A stretch of DNA of 27,708 nucleotides from Pelargonium cotyledonis (GCA_036897625.1 JAYMTA010000501.1:1-27708); one strand, 5' to 3'. Positions 1 through 10,918 are shown, counted from the stretch's first letter. Translations and numbers: made by a program. Notes: a model not told the origin generated them from the sequence alone.

Positions 1-3000
1 TCTCCGTCTCCGTTGCCGACTTCGGCGGCGGCTCCTGCTCTGGTGCTTTCCAACTCTGGAAAGCGGATCGATCAGGCCGGGAAGAAGAAGTACGTAAAGC
101 AGGTGACGGGGCGACACAACGATACTGAGCTGCATCTGGCGGCGCAGCGGGGGGATCTGGCGGCCGTGAAGCAGATACTGAACGACATCGATTCGCAGAT
201 GGTGGGGACGCTGAGCGGAGCTGAGTTCGACGCGGAGGTTGCGGAGATTCGGGCGTCGGTTGTGAATGAGGTGAACGAGCTGGGGGAGACGGCACTGTTC
301 ACGGCGGCGGATAAGGGGCATCTGGATGTTGTTAAGGAACTGCTCAAGTATTCGGATAAGGACAGTGTTTCGAAGAAGAACAGTAGCGGATTTGATGCAC
401 TGCATATAGCTGCCACTCAAGGACACCATGGTAATGTTATTGCTGCTTTATTTTCAGTTTTGAAGTGATTTATCTTGTTACTTGTCAGGTCAGAAGTGGC
501 TGATTTTATGTTGTCTAGTTAGCAATAATTCGAAAAGGGGTCTTTTTGGAGCTTAAACTGTGGCATCAGATGTGGTGAAGATGATAGCTTGATTGATGAA
601 TGGTTTTGATACAAACCTTGGTACAACTCAATCCCAAAAGCTAGATATGAGAATGAGAGAGTCCATGGACCTATCAATCACTCATCCACCCCCAATCCCC
701 CATATTAGGGATTATGCTTCTGAAACCCCCTTCTGTAATTTGTGCACATCAGCTTACAACTTGCACTGATACAGGTGTTAGGAACTGTTGAGAACCAGCC
801 CCCAAAAGTAATCTTCTTCCATTGAGGTGTCATTGGTAATATGTTTGACATTAAGCGATCATTAATGGAGCCATTGAAACAAGAGGTTCAACTCACAGAA
901 GTACTGATGTTCATAACTCATAAGTTCTCTTTAACCACCATATGATGTGCCAAAATCATTAAATGTTGACTTGAAAGAATTTAATTGTCAAATCGCCATA
1001 GCCTTTTGAGGTGGTACCAGTTGCCAGATTATACTGGTAAATTAATTGTCTTATATGGAAAAACCTGGAGAGTGTACTAAAACTGGTTCTTTCTTGCAGC
1101 CATTGTTCAAGTGCTGTTAGATCATGAGCCTGGACTAAGCAGAACAGTTGGTGCATCAAATGCAACCCCTCTAATTTCTGCAGCTACTAGAGGTCATACG
1201 GCAGTAGTTAATGAACTGCTTTCAAAGGACTCTACCTTGTTGGAGGCATCAAGATCCAATGGGAAAAATGCATTGCATTTAGCTGCCAGACAAGGTCATG
1301 TAGACATTGTTAATGCACTGCTAAGTAAAGATCCACAGCTGGCTCGGAGGAAAGACAAAAAAGGGCAGACTGCATTACATATGGCTGTGAAAGGGCAGAG
1401 CTGTGAAGTGGTGAAGCTGCTACTTGATGCAGATGCTGCTATAGTTATGCTTCCCGACAAGTTTGGCTACACAGCATTGCATGTAGCCACTAGGAAAAAG
1501 CGAGTGGAGGTATTTTATTTTGTTTTCCTTTTGAGAAACAGTAGAGTTATTTTGCATGATGGTACACCTCCATTTTTAGTTGCATTTAATGAAATCAAGA
1601 TTATTTGTGGATCTTGTGCCTGAAATGCTGCAGGCTTTATTTGGGTATTTGCACAAAATGATTAGAGTCCCATTTACCCTTCTTTTACACTGTTGGATTT
1701 CTCAAAGCTCTCATAAGATCTATGTGTAGCTTTAGCTTATAAATAATATAGTCTTCATTTACCACTAGTGAAGATATCCTTATGTTTTAAGATGACAGGG
1801 TGTGCAGACAGCATAGCCCTTCATTAAGTAGCTAGAAAATTTACAGTTCCTTTTGTGGTAAGAGTCTACCTAGTCTCAACATATAAGGTTATTTCATTAT
1901 TGTTACTTCATTTTAATAGCTCCACTGTTGCATATTTCCAGTGCATCCTAAAGTGTTAGTTGTTTTGAAGTATTGGACGACATTTTTGCAATTTTACCTT
2001 TAGAACTTGTCTGCAATCTGAGTTGACTTTATCATTGTATGTGGGTGGCGGGTTTTGATTGCTTCCTGCTACACAAGTAATGCATATTGAGCTACCCCCT
2101 AGTTTACAGACTGTTCCCCCCTTTAGTTTTGCATGCTTCTTACAATCTAAGGACAACATTATATCTGAGTTCATTGGTTCTGAGCACTTGCCTTTCTCTT
2201 GCAGATTGTGAATGAATTGTTATCGCTCCCCGACACCAACGTTAATGCGCTGACCAGAGAACACAAAACGGCTCTTGACATAGCCGAAGACCTTCCCCTC
2301 TCAGAAGAATCCTCAGATATAAAGGAATGCCTCTCTCGGTGTGGTGCACTCAGAGCCAATGAGCTGAACCAGCCAAGGGATGAATTGAGGAAAACTGTGA
2401 CTCAGATCAAGAATGATGTTCACACCCAGCTTTTACAGACCAAAAAAACGAACAAAAATGTTCACAACATTTCTAAAGAACTGAGAAAACTCCACCGAGA
2501 AGGGATCAACAATGCCACCAACTCGGTAACTGTTGTGGCTGTGCTATTTGCGACAGTTGCCTTTGCAGCTATCTTTACTGTGCCTGGTGGTGATGATGAT
2601 AATGGGATGGCTGTCGTGGTGGCCCGTCCCTCGTTTAAAATCTTCTTCATCTTCAATGCCATTGCACTTTTTACATCTTTGGCTGTTGTGGTTGTTCAAA
2701 TTACGTTAGTTAGGGGAGAGACAAAGGCAGAAAAGCGGGTTGTAGAAGTGATTAACAAGTTGATGTGGCTGGCTTCTGTCTGCACTTCAGTGGCATTTAT
2801 GGCCTCCTCTTACATAGTGGTTGGTAGGCAGTATCAATGGGCAGCAATTTTGGTTACTGTAGTAGGGGGAGTGATAATGGCTGGGGTTCTTGGCACCATG
2901 ACTTATTTTGTGGTCAAGTCAAAAAGGATTCAGTCAATTAGGAAAAAGGAAAAGAGTGCAAGGAGGAGTGGATCAAACTCATGGCGTCAGTCAGACTACT

Positions 3001-3035
3001 CCAACTCAGAGGTTGATCGTATTTTCGCCATCTGA
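1..3035 (+). CDS. Ankyrin-repeat, PGG-domain membrane protein (ITN1/ANK1-like), 5' partial, 3 exons
   Basis: Exons read as 1-430, 1100-1509 and 2205-3035. Donors are GTAATG and GTATTT, and acceptors are TTGCAG and TTGCAG. The phases join without a break into 556 residues ending in a TGA stop. The frame is open from the window edge with no ATG, so the true start lies upstream. Residues about 42-330 hold seven to eight ankyrin repeats (for example TELHLAAQRGD, NALHLAARQGHVDIV, TALHMAVKG, TALHVATRKKR). A PGG domain follows, with the LHREGINNATNSVTVVAVL motif and PGG at about 407-409. Four hydrophobic segments lie near 386-405, 424-447, 466-485 and 493-516, followed by a basic, Ser-rich cytosolic tail. 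This matches the plant ITN1/At5g02620 class (known members about 520-590 aa), which are membrane proteins implicated in salt, ABA and reactive-oxygen responses. The family call is secure; which paralogue it is, and its exact role, are not established from sequence alone. Confidence 0.93.
431..1099 (+). other. Intron 1 of the ankyrin-PGG gene
   Basis: The intron is bounded by GT at 431 and AG at 1098-1099 and has a pyrimidine-rich acceptor. It splits a codon after its first base, giving Ala after His-His of the third ankyrin repeat. Reading through the donor hits a stop within 40 bases, which supports splicing. Intron 2 (1510-2204) is in phase 0 and also ends in a TTGCAG acceptor. I see no further gene in either intron. 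Confidence 0.85.
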
Positions 3036-6000
3036 TCTGTGAATCTGTACGGTCATAGAGAAACCATGACAATGGATGTCAAACAAGAGCAGAAATGTGT
3101 TGCAGGTTTGTCTATAGCCTCTGAATTCCTGTGGTATGACTAAGAAAACTGGAATTACTGATGTTGTAAAAGGAGAAAGAAGAGCTATCCGGATGGAGAT
3201 GTTATGTTAATTTATATGCTGTTAATATATGACTAGAGTTACCACAATTATCGGGCATTTAAGTGTTGAAAATGGCTCTTTAATTGATTATTGTAGTGTA
3301 ACCTGTGATTTACAAAGGTTACATGTAAAGTTTTTGTATGAAACTATTTCTTGCATTCTCTCTGTGTTGAATGGAAGATTTTAACTTTGCCATATCTGTC
3401 AATTGTGATGAACATGAAGATTCAAAGTTGTCCTCTTTAGGAGATTTTCTGTTGCTGTGTTTTGAAGTTAGATGATGCCTGAAGAACGTGGTTCTACCTT
3501 TAGATAATAATTTCATGTGTTTATTTGGCAGGCAAGCTTAATTAAATGATGTGTTGCAAATTGCAATATAAAATATAGGAGCCAAATTTTGCAATGTTGA
3601 GAGCAATTATTATTGGTAGTGTGCAGGATATATTTTGAGATACTCTGTTTCATTGATGTTAACAACATTGACTCATCAATACAGAACAGACAAAATCTAT
3701 GATAATTCTAGCAATTTCATGCAAGTGTTTAGCATATACACTAATGAGTGATGTTTTAAAATATTATTGGGGTATGATCATATAGAATCTTGCATTAATT
3801 ATAATTGGTTCAATTCATAATTGATTTGACCACCCATCTACTTTAATAATTTGTTCTTATAAATACAACTGGATGGTATAGGAAAGAGACAGAAGCAAAA
3901 TGGTTCTTATAAGACAGAACAGAATGTCATTTCTCTGTGTTGTAGATTGATAACAATGGAGTAAAGCATATATACTCTTGGAATGTCACAAAACCTCCAA
4001 ACAAGTTGCTCCAATTTCAAATCTTCAACCTATTCTTCTTTGTCTTCAGCATTTTACTGTATCCCAGTAGTAAATATTCCTTCTAAACCCTACTCTATCA
4101 ATTTTATATATATCTTTTTTTTTATTGAACTTGTATTTTCTTGATTGAAACCTTAATGCCTTACCCTTTGTGATTTTATTACTGAGCTTTAAGGTTTCGT
4201 TCTGGTAATTGAAGGAACCTTGATCCAGCCTATTTTGTGTGAGAGGGTTGGATGATTAATCCTGGGTTCTTTCAAGAGATAATAGACCCACAGTTAATTC
4301 TGAAATTAAGGTTCCATGGCAAGTTAATTGTTAGTACCATAGAATGATGGGGACAAAAGTTGCACATATGTGCATGTCTGGAGATTTGAGCATGTTTAGG
4401 TCAAGCTTTATAGTTAAGAACCTCTCTATTGTGATTTATTTTATTGTATAAATTATCTAACAAAAACCAGAGATTTTTCATATCCATGTATCAGGCTTTT
4501 CCATTGTTTACTGAGTTGCAGCAAAACAAGATTAGGTCAAAGATGAGATACGTTATTACCGGGTAATGACCACAAGTACTTGTCCGAAAATCCAAAAAGG
4601 TATGCATCAACATGTCCTTAACTTTCCTATGCAAATTTATTTTTGAAAGTTCAAGCATCAGGAAGGATCGAAATGCTGAAAATTTAGGTTCATTGGAATC
4701 TTCCTTTTGTTTACTTCTCCATGTAGACATATTCATGAAAGTTTGGTAGGAAAAGGCTTTCTTGTTAATGCATATCAGTACACCCTTGGTGCTTATTAAC
4801 ATCAAATTAGCCTTTCTAATACTTTTTCTTTAGGACTCTAATCCTGCCAAAATCTGGCTGACATGTTCTCTTAGTTTAAGGTTTAGTGCACCCACTAGCT
4901 ACAATTAAAATAAAAGTGGGGTTTTCTAAAAGAGCTACCTGAAAAGCTGATTGTCTGCACTTGAAGATTTCATCTACCTTGTACTTCATTTGCTGATTGT
5001 TTTCTCTTTACTCAACTGATCAGGTTATATTTTGAATTATGTGTCCCATTCATTTACAAAGTATTGCATTCATGTCTTCATTTTGATCTGTTTTCTTATT
5101 ACTTTTACAAATGAATCATTTACCTATTTTATACAGGTAGTGTCTCTTAGTTGCCTTGAAGAGGCAGACAGGTAGGTTTCACCAATAACTGTAATGATTG
5201 AATCTGTTTATAGATGATAGGATGCAGCATAATGATCTTTTTCTTTGCCTAATTTATGTCACTTTGCAATTATATATATACTTCTGGGAATCAACGTTGG
5301 CTCATTGAATGGATGGCTGGTAAGACCCAGATTGACTTAACAAGTAAGAAATGTAAAGTTATTTAACATCTAATTTGTTTTTTTTTTGTTTTTTGTCATC
5401 ATTTGATAACCTAGGTTAATTTTGCCAAGATCCCTTAAGAGTTACTTGAACAATCTCTGATATGATGGCTCTTCATCATCTTGGTCACTTAACTAAAAGA
5501 CTGTATAAGTGAATAAAGCCTACACATGAAACTAGTTTCTAGGACTATATTTATAATGATATCCAAAGGAACACCTGAAGATTTTTTCATGTTAAAATCT
5601 CCTGAAGGAGAAGGATTAATAGTAATGATTCCCCAAATGGTTGCTTCATTAGAAATTGGTTCTTGGTCATATTGGTTTCTCTTTTTTGAAGTGCACTCAC
5701 CATAAAGCTGAGAATCAAATACCCGTAATATCTAAGCTATTTGAAAAATCATAAAAAGTAACAAAACTCGTGAAACTGAAATAGTTCATTAGATTGATTA
5801 TATCTTATGAAAATTCTCAAGTATCTTCTGAATAGATGGAGCCATATTCCTTGTCTTAGTCCTCTTGGAAAACTTTTACTGCCATTTTCACAAACTTCCA
5901 TTGGATGGTATAGTATGTAAAGTGCAGGATGGCCATACAAAGATTTGAATCTTACTTAACCAAAGCATGACCATTATAAGAAATGAAGAGAGAGAAAAAG

Positions 6001-6080
6001 AAAAAACGAAGAGTACATCATCATGAAGCAATGAATTTTGTACCCTGTCCTTGTTTTTCTTCTTTCTCGATCTTTAAATT
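3036..6080. other. Intergenic region; 3' ends of two convergent genes
   Basis: About 3 kb of AT-rich DNA lies between the stop of the plus-strand ankyrin gene and the stop of the minus-strand MAKR gene, so both 3' untranslated regions must lie here. No reading frame is convincing: the longest (minus, 4491-4805 and 5749-5940) show no family resemblance. A 35-base segment at 5137-5171 is flanked by a good acceptor (TATACAG) and donor (GTAGGT), but it belongs to no frame I can build. There are short AT runs near 4100-4130 and 5270-5280. I recognise no mobile element here. Confidence 0.7.
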
Positions 6081-7142
6081 TCATCCCCTGCTGAGTTCTG
6101 GTTTTTCTTGATCTTCACAAACTGAGATCCTAGCAGCTGACAGTGAATAAAACCCGACCTCACTTAAAGTTTTTCTTGAATGGAACATCTGCTGAGACTG
6201 CTTGCAATGTGCAATTGCTCCCTGAATTGGACTCTCCATCTCTGATTTAGTACTGCTGCTTCTCTTGAGATACTTCACCTCACGGACACCATTTGAGTTG
6301 TTTGAACAGGAAGATGAAGAAGAGCCGGATGATGATGAAGAAGAAGCTGGCGAGGACTTGTTTGTTGAATGCCGTTTGATAGACACAGAGAATGATCTTC
6401 TGTGCCTACCACCATCTTGTGTGATCTTTTCTTTGTCAAAGTTCCTCATACCAGTAGCTGACCTCTGGAATGTGTTTTGAACTTGTCCAAATGTGTTTTT
6501 CTTTGCTGCTGTGACATGCTTGCTTAACGACTCTTTTGCATCTGCTGCACAGGTTTCATCTGTACAACCAGACTTACCGAAGAAAGACTTGAGGTAGGCA
6601 CGAGAAGCCTTGAGCTTTGAGCTGAGTGAGGACTGCTTGATCAGCTTAAGCTTTCTGGTCCAAGACTTTTTCGGGTTTGCACCGATAAAGCCACTCAGTT
6701 CAGTAGAGTACTGCAGGAAGTACTCCTCCGGGTTCAGCTCACAACTAACCTGACACGACTCTGAAGGTGAGACATTGCAGGACTCAAAAGGGGTACTAGT
6801 GGTGGGTGTTGGGGAAGCAGTAGTTGTCAATGGGGTGCTATAAAACTCCTCCAAGCTACTTTTTCTGATATCAAAGGCAGAATCAGGGTTTTGGAGGAGT
6901 TTTTCGACCATTTGAAGACGCGGAGGAAGGTGGAGAGGGAGGAGCTTTCCTTTGTAGAAAAGCTCATCAGCTGGTGAAGTTGTTGGCTCTCTCACCAAAG
7001 GGCCCGAAGACATTTGGAACTCGAACTCTCGAGGGTGCGAAGGAGAGGTAATGGAGTTGCAAAGGAAGGTAGAGAAGGAGCTCACTTCCATGTCAATGTA
7101 ATCATCTTCTGCATGATCATATGAGATGATGTTCAAAGCCAT
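6081..7142 (-). CDS. Membrane-associated kinase regulator (MAKR3/4-like), single exon
   Basis: The protein is 353 residues, starting at the ATG at 7142-7140 (MALNIISYDHAEDDYIDMEV) and ending in TGA at 6083-6081. This ATG was chosen because the acidic DDYIDMEV motif sits near the N-terminus in MAKR/BKI1-family proteins. Other matching features are the ADELFYKGKLLPLHLPPRLQ block at about 58-77, the basic segment KSWTRKLKLIKQSSLSSKLK at about 160-180 that probably docks the protein on the plasma membrane, a long Ser/Asn low-complexity tract (about 267-286), and a C-terminal IQGAIAHCKQS block. Length and lack of introns suit the family. MAKR proteins are peripheral membrane regulators of receptor-like kinases; BKI1, the founding relative, inhibits BRI1. 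MAKR4 has been tied to lateral-root spacing and MAKR5 to CLE signalling. I cannot separate MAKR3 from MAKR4 by eye. The frame is also open for 56 codons upstream, to 7310. Confidence 0.88.
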   Translation of the reverse strand: MALNIISYDHAEDDYIDMEVSSFSTFLCNSITSPSHPREFEFQMSSGPLVREPTTSPADELFYKGKLLPLHLPPRLQMVEKLLQNPDSAFDIRKSSLEEFYSTPLTTTASPTPTTSTPFESCNVSPSESCQVSCELNPEEYFLQYSTELSGFIGANPKKSWTRKLKLIKQSSLSSKLKASRAYLKSFFGKSGCTDETCAADAKESLSKHVTAAKKNTFGQVQNTFQRSATGMRNFDKEKITQDGGRHRRSFSVSIKRHSTNKSSPASSSSSSGSSSSSCSNNSNGVREVKYLKRSSSTKSEMESPIQGAIAHCKQSQQMFHSRKTLSEVGFYSLSAARISVCEDQEKPELSRG

Positions 7143-7549
7143 ATTTTTGGGTTTATGGGAAGCTAGGTGAGGTTTGCCAGGAGACAATGGAGGAAATGTG
7201 GAGTATTTAAAAGAGCAAGTGATGTCCAAGCTATGGAAAGTTTTGAACTTTATTATATCAGAATATTTGGGTGTCCTTGGAATGCTTCCAAATATAAAAT
7301 TGAGGAACATTTGGGGTTTGTGAGTGGCCCAGAAGAGTGACCCTTGTCTCTGTTTTTTGTTCTTCAGATTTCATTCCAGTGGCTCATTTCTCATTGCCTT
7401 TCTGTGTAGGACTCTTGTTTCTTCTTTTGATCTTTCTTTTACAAAAGAAGAAACTGGAATCATCACTGTTTTTTGTGAGGTTGATTTATCAGTAAGATTT
7501 TTAATATCTCTTGAAAGAGATTGGGTCACATAATGGCAGAAGTTAATTG
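7143..7549 (-). promoter_or_regulatory. 5' leader and proximal promoter of the MAKR gene (approximate)
   Basis: This is the sequence immediately upstream of the MAKR start. On the minus strand it has TATA-like runs near 7290-7300 (TTTTATATTT) and 7203-7210 (TTTAAATA). Either could position transcription, but neither is decisive. The MAKR frame remains open through 7310, but that extension lacks family motifs and reads like untranslated leader. Boundaries are inferred. Confidence 0.35.
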
Positions 7550-7860
7550 GGATAATTACACGTTACTATCATGTACTTGTCACATTTTGTAACTAATATT
7601 TCTAAAAAAAAAATAATTGTAACTTCAGACCATTCTGAACTATTTTTCACGTACTCATTCCGTCAGTTAACTTTGGCGGAATTTTTTTTAAATTCCAAGT
7701 TTATGGTAGTCTATCGCAAAATGTGACAAGTACTATATAGTGTAAAAGTTACAACAAAAAAAAAAGACAAAAAGGACAGAATTGATATTTTCAAAAAAAT
7801 TCGTCAAAATTAATTAACTGGAGAAAATAATTCAAGATAGTCCAAAGTTATAGGAGTATC
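7550..7860. repeat. MITE-like imperfect inverted repeat
   Basis: A 17-base segment, GTACTTGTCACATTTTG at 7573-7589, recurs as its exact reverse complement at 7717-7733, and similarity extends outward on both sides (TAATTACACGTTACTAT against TAACTTTTACACTATA). A second pair of related inverted segments lies at about 7619-7690 and 7784-7850 (TAACTTCAGACCATTCTGAACTA against ATAACTTTGGACTATCTTGAATTA in reverse). The structure has no coding capacity and sits between genes, as expected for a miniature inverted-repeat element or a nested pair. The superfamily and exact ends are not resolved. Confidence 0.5.
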
Positions 7861-8805
7861 CACTGCATGCAGAGACGGATCCACAACCAAAGGAATGAGG
7901 GCAGTTGCCATCACTGAATTTTTTTCTTCAAAAACACTCCATTAAGTTTTACATATTTTCATATTTGTCCCTCTAAATTTTAATATTTGCCCCCACATAA
8001 TGTTTTAAAAATTTTATTGCCCCCGTGTAAATTTTTTTTTATTTTTTATTTTATATATATAGTTCTTTAATGAGTAATAACTTATTTGTATATAGTAAAT
8101 TATTTTGCACCCACTAACTAAAACATGTGAACCCGCTTTTTGTTATACAAGGTGTCAGTACACGATAATCATATGTAATTATATAAAATTATTAATATGT
8201 GATTACCTCATGAGTTAAAAATAATAAGAATCTAAGATGAGAGCATGCACACAATTCTTAATGCCTTGATTATCAGCACTGACCTCACCTAAAGTAGCTT
8301 CAAATTTTAAAATTTGAAGGCAGCCCAATATGTCAAAATAAAACCTGATTTTATGCACTCTCACACAAATATAATAATTCAATCTTTTTCCTTATTCTAT
8401 GTATTGGTTATTGAATACAAAATTAAGTTTGGAGGTTGAGAGAAACACTACTTTTATATACTTTACCTGGTTTTACTACTTTTACTGGATTCCTGGGTTT
8501 TCATTTTCTTTTAACTTTATGTTTTATATTTTTGGGAACTCTTTTAATATAATATTGTGCTTCTTCATCACAATTGTCTTGTCTCCTCCGGTAAAATTGA
8601 TTATAAGGATTTTCTTCTAACGGTTCTCGTTTAGGGGTAATAACATACGTTTAACATTTGAAATTTTGGACTTCGTTCTAGATCTAATTGTATTCGGTTT
8701 TGTCATAACCATAAAGTATACAAAATGTGTTCGCAATCATATTAGTACCTCTAAGTTTCACTACACTCAAACAAATCATCATACGAGAAAAGAAAGTCCA
8801 CAAAG
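7861..8805. other. Noncoding AT-rich stretch with repeat-like segments
   Basis: No supportable gene. The segment near 7872-8040, with GAGACGGATCCA followed by alternating poly-T and CCCCC blocks, resembles dispersed transposon-end sequence seen in many plant genomes, but I cannot place it in a family. A perfect 22-base palindrome lies at 8298-8319; its half-site is CTTCAAATTTT. The hydrophobic reading frame at 8399-8620 is AT-driven and probably not a gene. Confidence 0.45.
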
Positions 8806-9093
8806 GTGGCGAAAACTCTTGCTACCAAATTCTAAAACAGCTACATATCTTATAATTCGAACTATAAACCTCATATTAAGTTGAAACAACCTTTGTCAGT
8901 TAACTCGCACAATTGGTGATATCTTCATTGTTTTTTGCATCAAATGAGATAATGTGGCGAAAACTCTTGTTATCAAGTTTTAAGACAAATTACATACTCT
9001 TTAATTCGAACTATAAGCTTAAGATTAAGGTGAAACAAACTTCTGTCAGTTGACCTTCGACAACTTCATTACTTTTTGCCTCAAATGAGATGA
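8806..9093. repeat. Diverged tandem duplication, unit about 148 bp
   Basis: Two copies lie head to tail. Copy 1 is about 8806-8953 and copy 2 about 8954-9093. Both begin GTGGCGAAAACTCTTG, share AATTCGAACTATAA and CTTTGTCAGTT/CTTCTGTCAGTT in the middle, and end with CAAATGAGAT. They differ by substitutions and a few short indels, so the duplication is not recent. Neither copy is coding. Confidence 0.75.
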
Positions 9094-9809
9094 GGTTCAT
9101 CTACATCTACGAAGTGTTGAATGTTGTGTAAACTAAAAATATATCTTTTTTCTTGGAGAAACAAAGGTTAGAAAAAGAGAAGTTGACCTCAAAGACATAG
9201 AGTTAGGAGTTACACATGATCCGACATAAGATGGTGGAGAAGAAAACATTGGTTTGGATGGTAAGGTAATTTTATTAAATGGCCTTACAAAACAAAACAA
9301 AGCTCGAGACTTTTGTTATGTCCTTCCTCTTTCTTATTTTTAACCTCTGTAGTCTATAATTATAAGGTAAAAAAGATATGCCAAAACACTTGGTGCTTCT
9401 CTTCTCTCACTCTCCAATCTATTTGTTAATTGATATCAATATCTATAAGAAAACAAACCAACTACTTTTTTCTCTTACTGACATGTCTCTATATTTCATT
9501 TCAGCCATAATAATATCACCAACAAATGTCTCTCTTGCCTTCCAACTTCAACAAAAAGAGAAGAAAAATAAATCTTGTATGTATTGGTTTACATGTTTCA
9601 ATTTAGAGTATAATACACTTCCCAACTATATAAACAAACTGATGATATATATGCTTAGATTTAGATGAAATAGCTTCTCTAATCTTCAACATGATCATGT
9701 ACAAAATATTTTGATGATCAAAATTTCACTATATCATATGAACGAATGATTCCAAATAAAATTATTTCAATAAAACACACACAAAAGACATAAATATGAA
9801 CTTATCAAA
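9094..9809. other. Noncoding AT-rich stretch
   Basis: I see no gene, RNA or well-delimited repeat here. The 96-codon frame at 9378-9668 has AT-biased composition and no recognisable domain. Confidence 0.5.
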
Positions 9810-10096
9810 TGTGACACGGCCGTGTTCGCCACCAATATTGGTCAGCTCGTCCAATTGAGGCCCAATCCGAACCAAATCAACACATGAGACAACAAGATTC
9901 AACATATTTACTTCATAAATGCTCTCCACCAACCAGAACTTATAAATACTCCCTAGGGACTTCAAACACACAATCACATATTCGTGAATTACAACTTGTA
10001 AAGTCTTATTCATTTACTATCGCACTGAAATACACTTACCCTGTGCAGTTCTTTTGTAGGAGACAATTCGAGTTCAAAACGAGAGAAACCGGACAT
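9810..10096 (+). mobile_element. Possible LTR-like or promoter-like segment
   Basis: The segment begins TGTGACACGG with a perfect 12-base palindrome ACACGGCCGTGT at 9814-9825. It then has a TATAAATA box at about 9942 and a leader-like stretch containing TTACTATCGCACTGAAATAC. This order (TG start, upstream region, TATA box, about 150 bases of leader) is what a small solo LTR of a retrotransposon looks like. A possible CA end lies at 10095-10096, but target-site duplications are not clean (TCAAA against TTCAA) and no primer-binding site is visible. It could equally be the promoter of an unannotated transcript. Confidence 0.3.
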
Positions 10097-10738
10097 TCAA
10101 ATACGAACTAAGTGAAACACAAACGTAGATTCACAAAAACCGTTGGACGACGTCAACAAACAGTTTTCTGCTCTGACGAAGAGAAATTCGCAGATCAATC
10201 TCATATCTCGACGCACCCTAATGGGGTAAAGTAAAACTGGCAGAGCAGAGAAGAGAAGAGATGAGAGCAGCCAGACACCCATCTGAGAGACCCACCACCC
10301 CACTAAAATCCGCGATGCTGGGGTTTGGTGATTGGTTGATGGAAGGACAAGAAGAGCCTCTGTTTCAGCTGTGAGGACCTCCATTGCCTGGTCTCACAGC
10401 AGCACCAACAAAAGCTTGACAATGCTACTACACTACAGCTACACATTTCAGAGAATTGACTTTTCAAGTGGTTGGGGTCTGTAAATCCACACCCACTACC
10501 TCCTGCACCCTTGTGATTGTGCCATTACAGGCCCTTCCCAATTATGCTGCTCTTCAAAGCCATGAAAGACTTCCAGCTTTTCATATCCTGATACTTACTT
10601 TTCAACGTGTATCAACACTAAGCAAACACCTCAAAAAATTAAAAACCCCAACCCTACATTTCATCACTGCTTCCAGTACAACATATCAATGTGATCATTT
10701 ACAATTTTGAATGAATAAAGAATGAACCTCCATTTCAT
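10097..10738. other. Noncoding or uncharacterised stretch of higher GC
   Basis: The portion at about 10150-10420 is more GC-rich than its surroundings. A minus-strand frame at 10097-10384 could encode 95 residues with a hydrophobic segment (GVWLLSSLLFSALPVLL), but I recognise no family, and overlapping frames of similar length make it weak. The region may be a transcribed leader or a noncoding RNA. I do not call a gene. Confidence 0.3.
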
Positions 10739-10746
10739 GTTACATA

Positions 10747-10827
10747 TAGAGCTGGCAAATCCGGTTTCAGGTTGGGACTGGTCGGGTGTCGAGTGCCTGA
10801 GGGTTCGGGTTTGAATTGTCAGCTCTA
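10747..10827. mobile_element. Small hAT-like MITE (81 bp) with terminal inverted repeats
   Basis: The element starts TAGAGCTGGCAA and ends TTGTCAGCTCTA, so the termini are inverted repeats with one mismatch over 12 bases. It is flanked by GTTACATA (10739-10746) and GTTACAAT (10828-10835), an 8-base target-site duplication matching at six positions. An 8-base duplication with a TAGAG/CAGAG-type terminus is characteristic of hAT-superfamily miniature elements. It has no coding capacity. Confidence 0.65.
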
Positions 10828-10918
10828 GTTACAATAAGCTAATCTTCTCAACCACAGCTTTTTTGCGGGGAGGTCAGATAGAGATTCATTCTGTACAAAT
10901 GTGGACTGATTTGTCGGT

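Noticed and set aside
3319..3516. Minus-strand frame of 65 codons after the ankyrin gene
   Set aside because: It lies in the presumed 3' untranslated region and has no family features.
6265..6480. Plus-strand acidic reading frame of 71 codons
   Set aside because: It is the antisense of the Ser-rich tract of the MAKR gene, and its Glu/Asp runs come from antisense of repeated Ser codons.
10097..10384. Minus-strand 95-residue frame with a hydrophobic segment
   Set aside because: No family resemblance, no supporting splice context, and overlapping frames are equally open; kept only as a note on the region.
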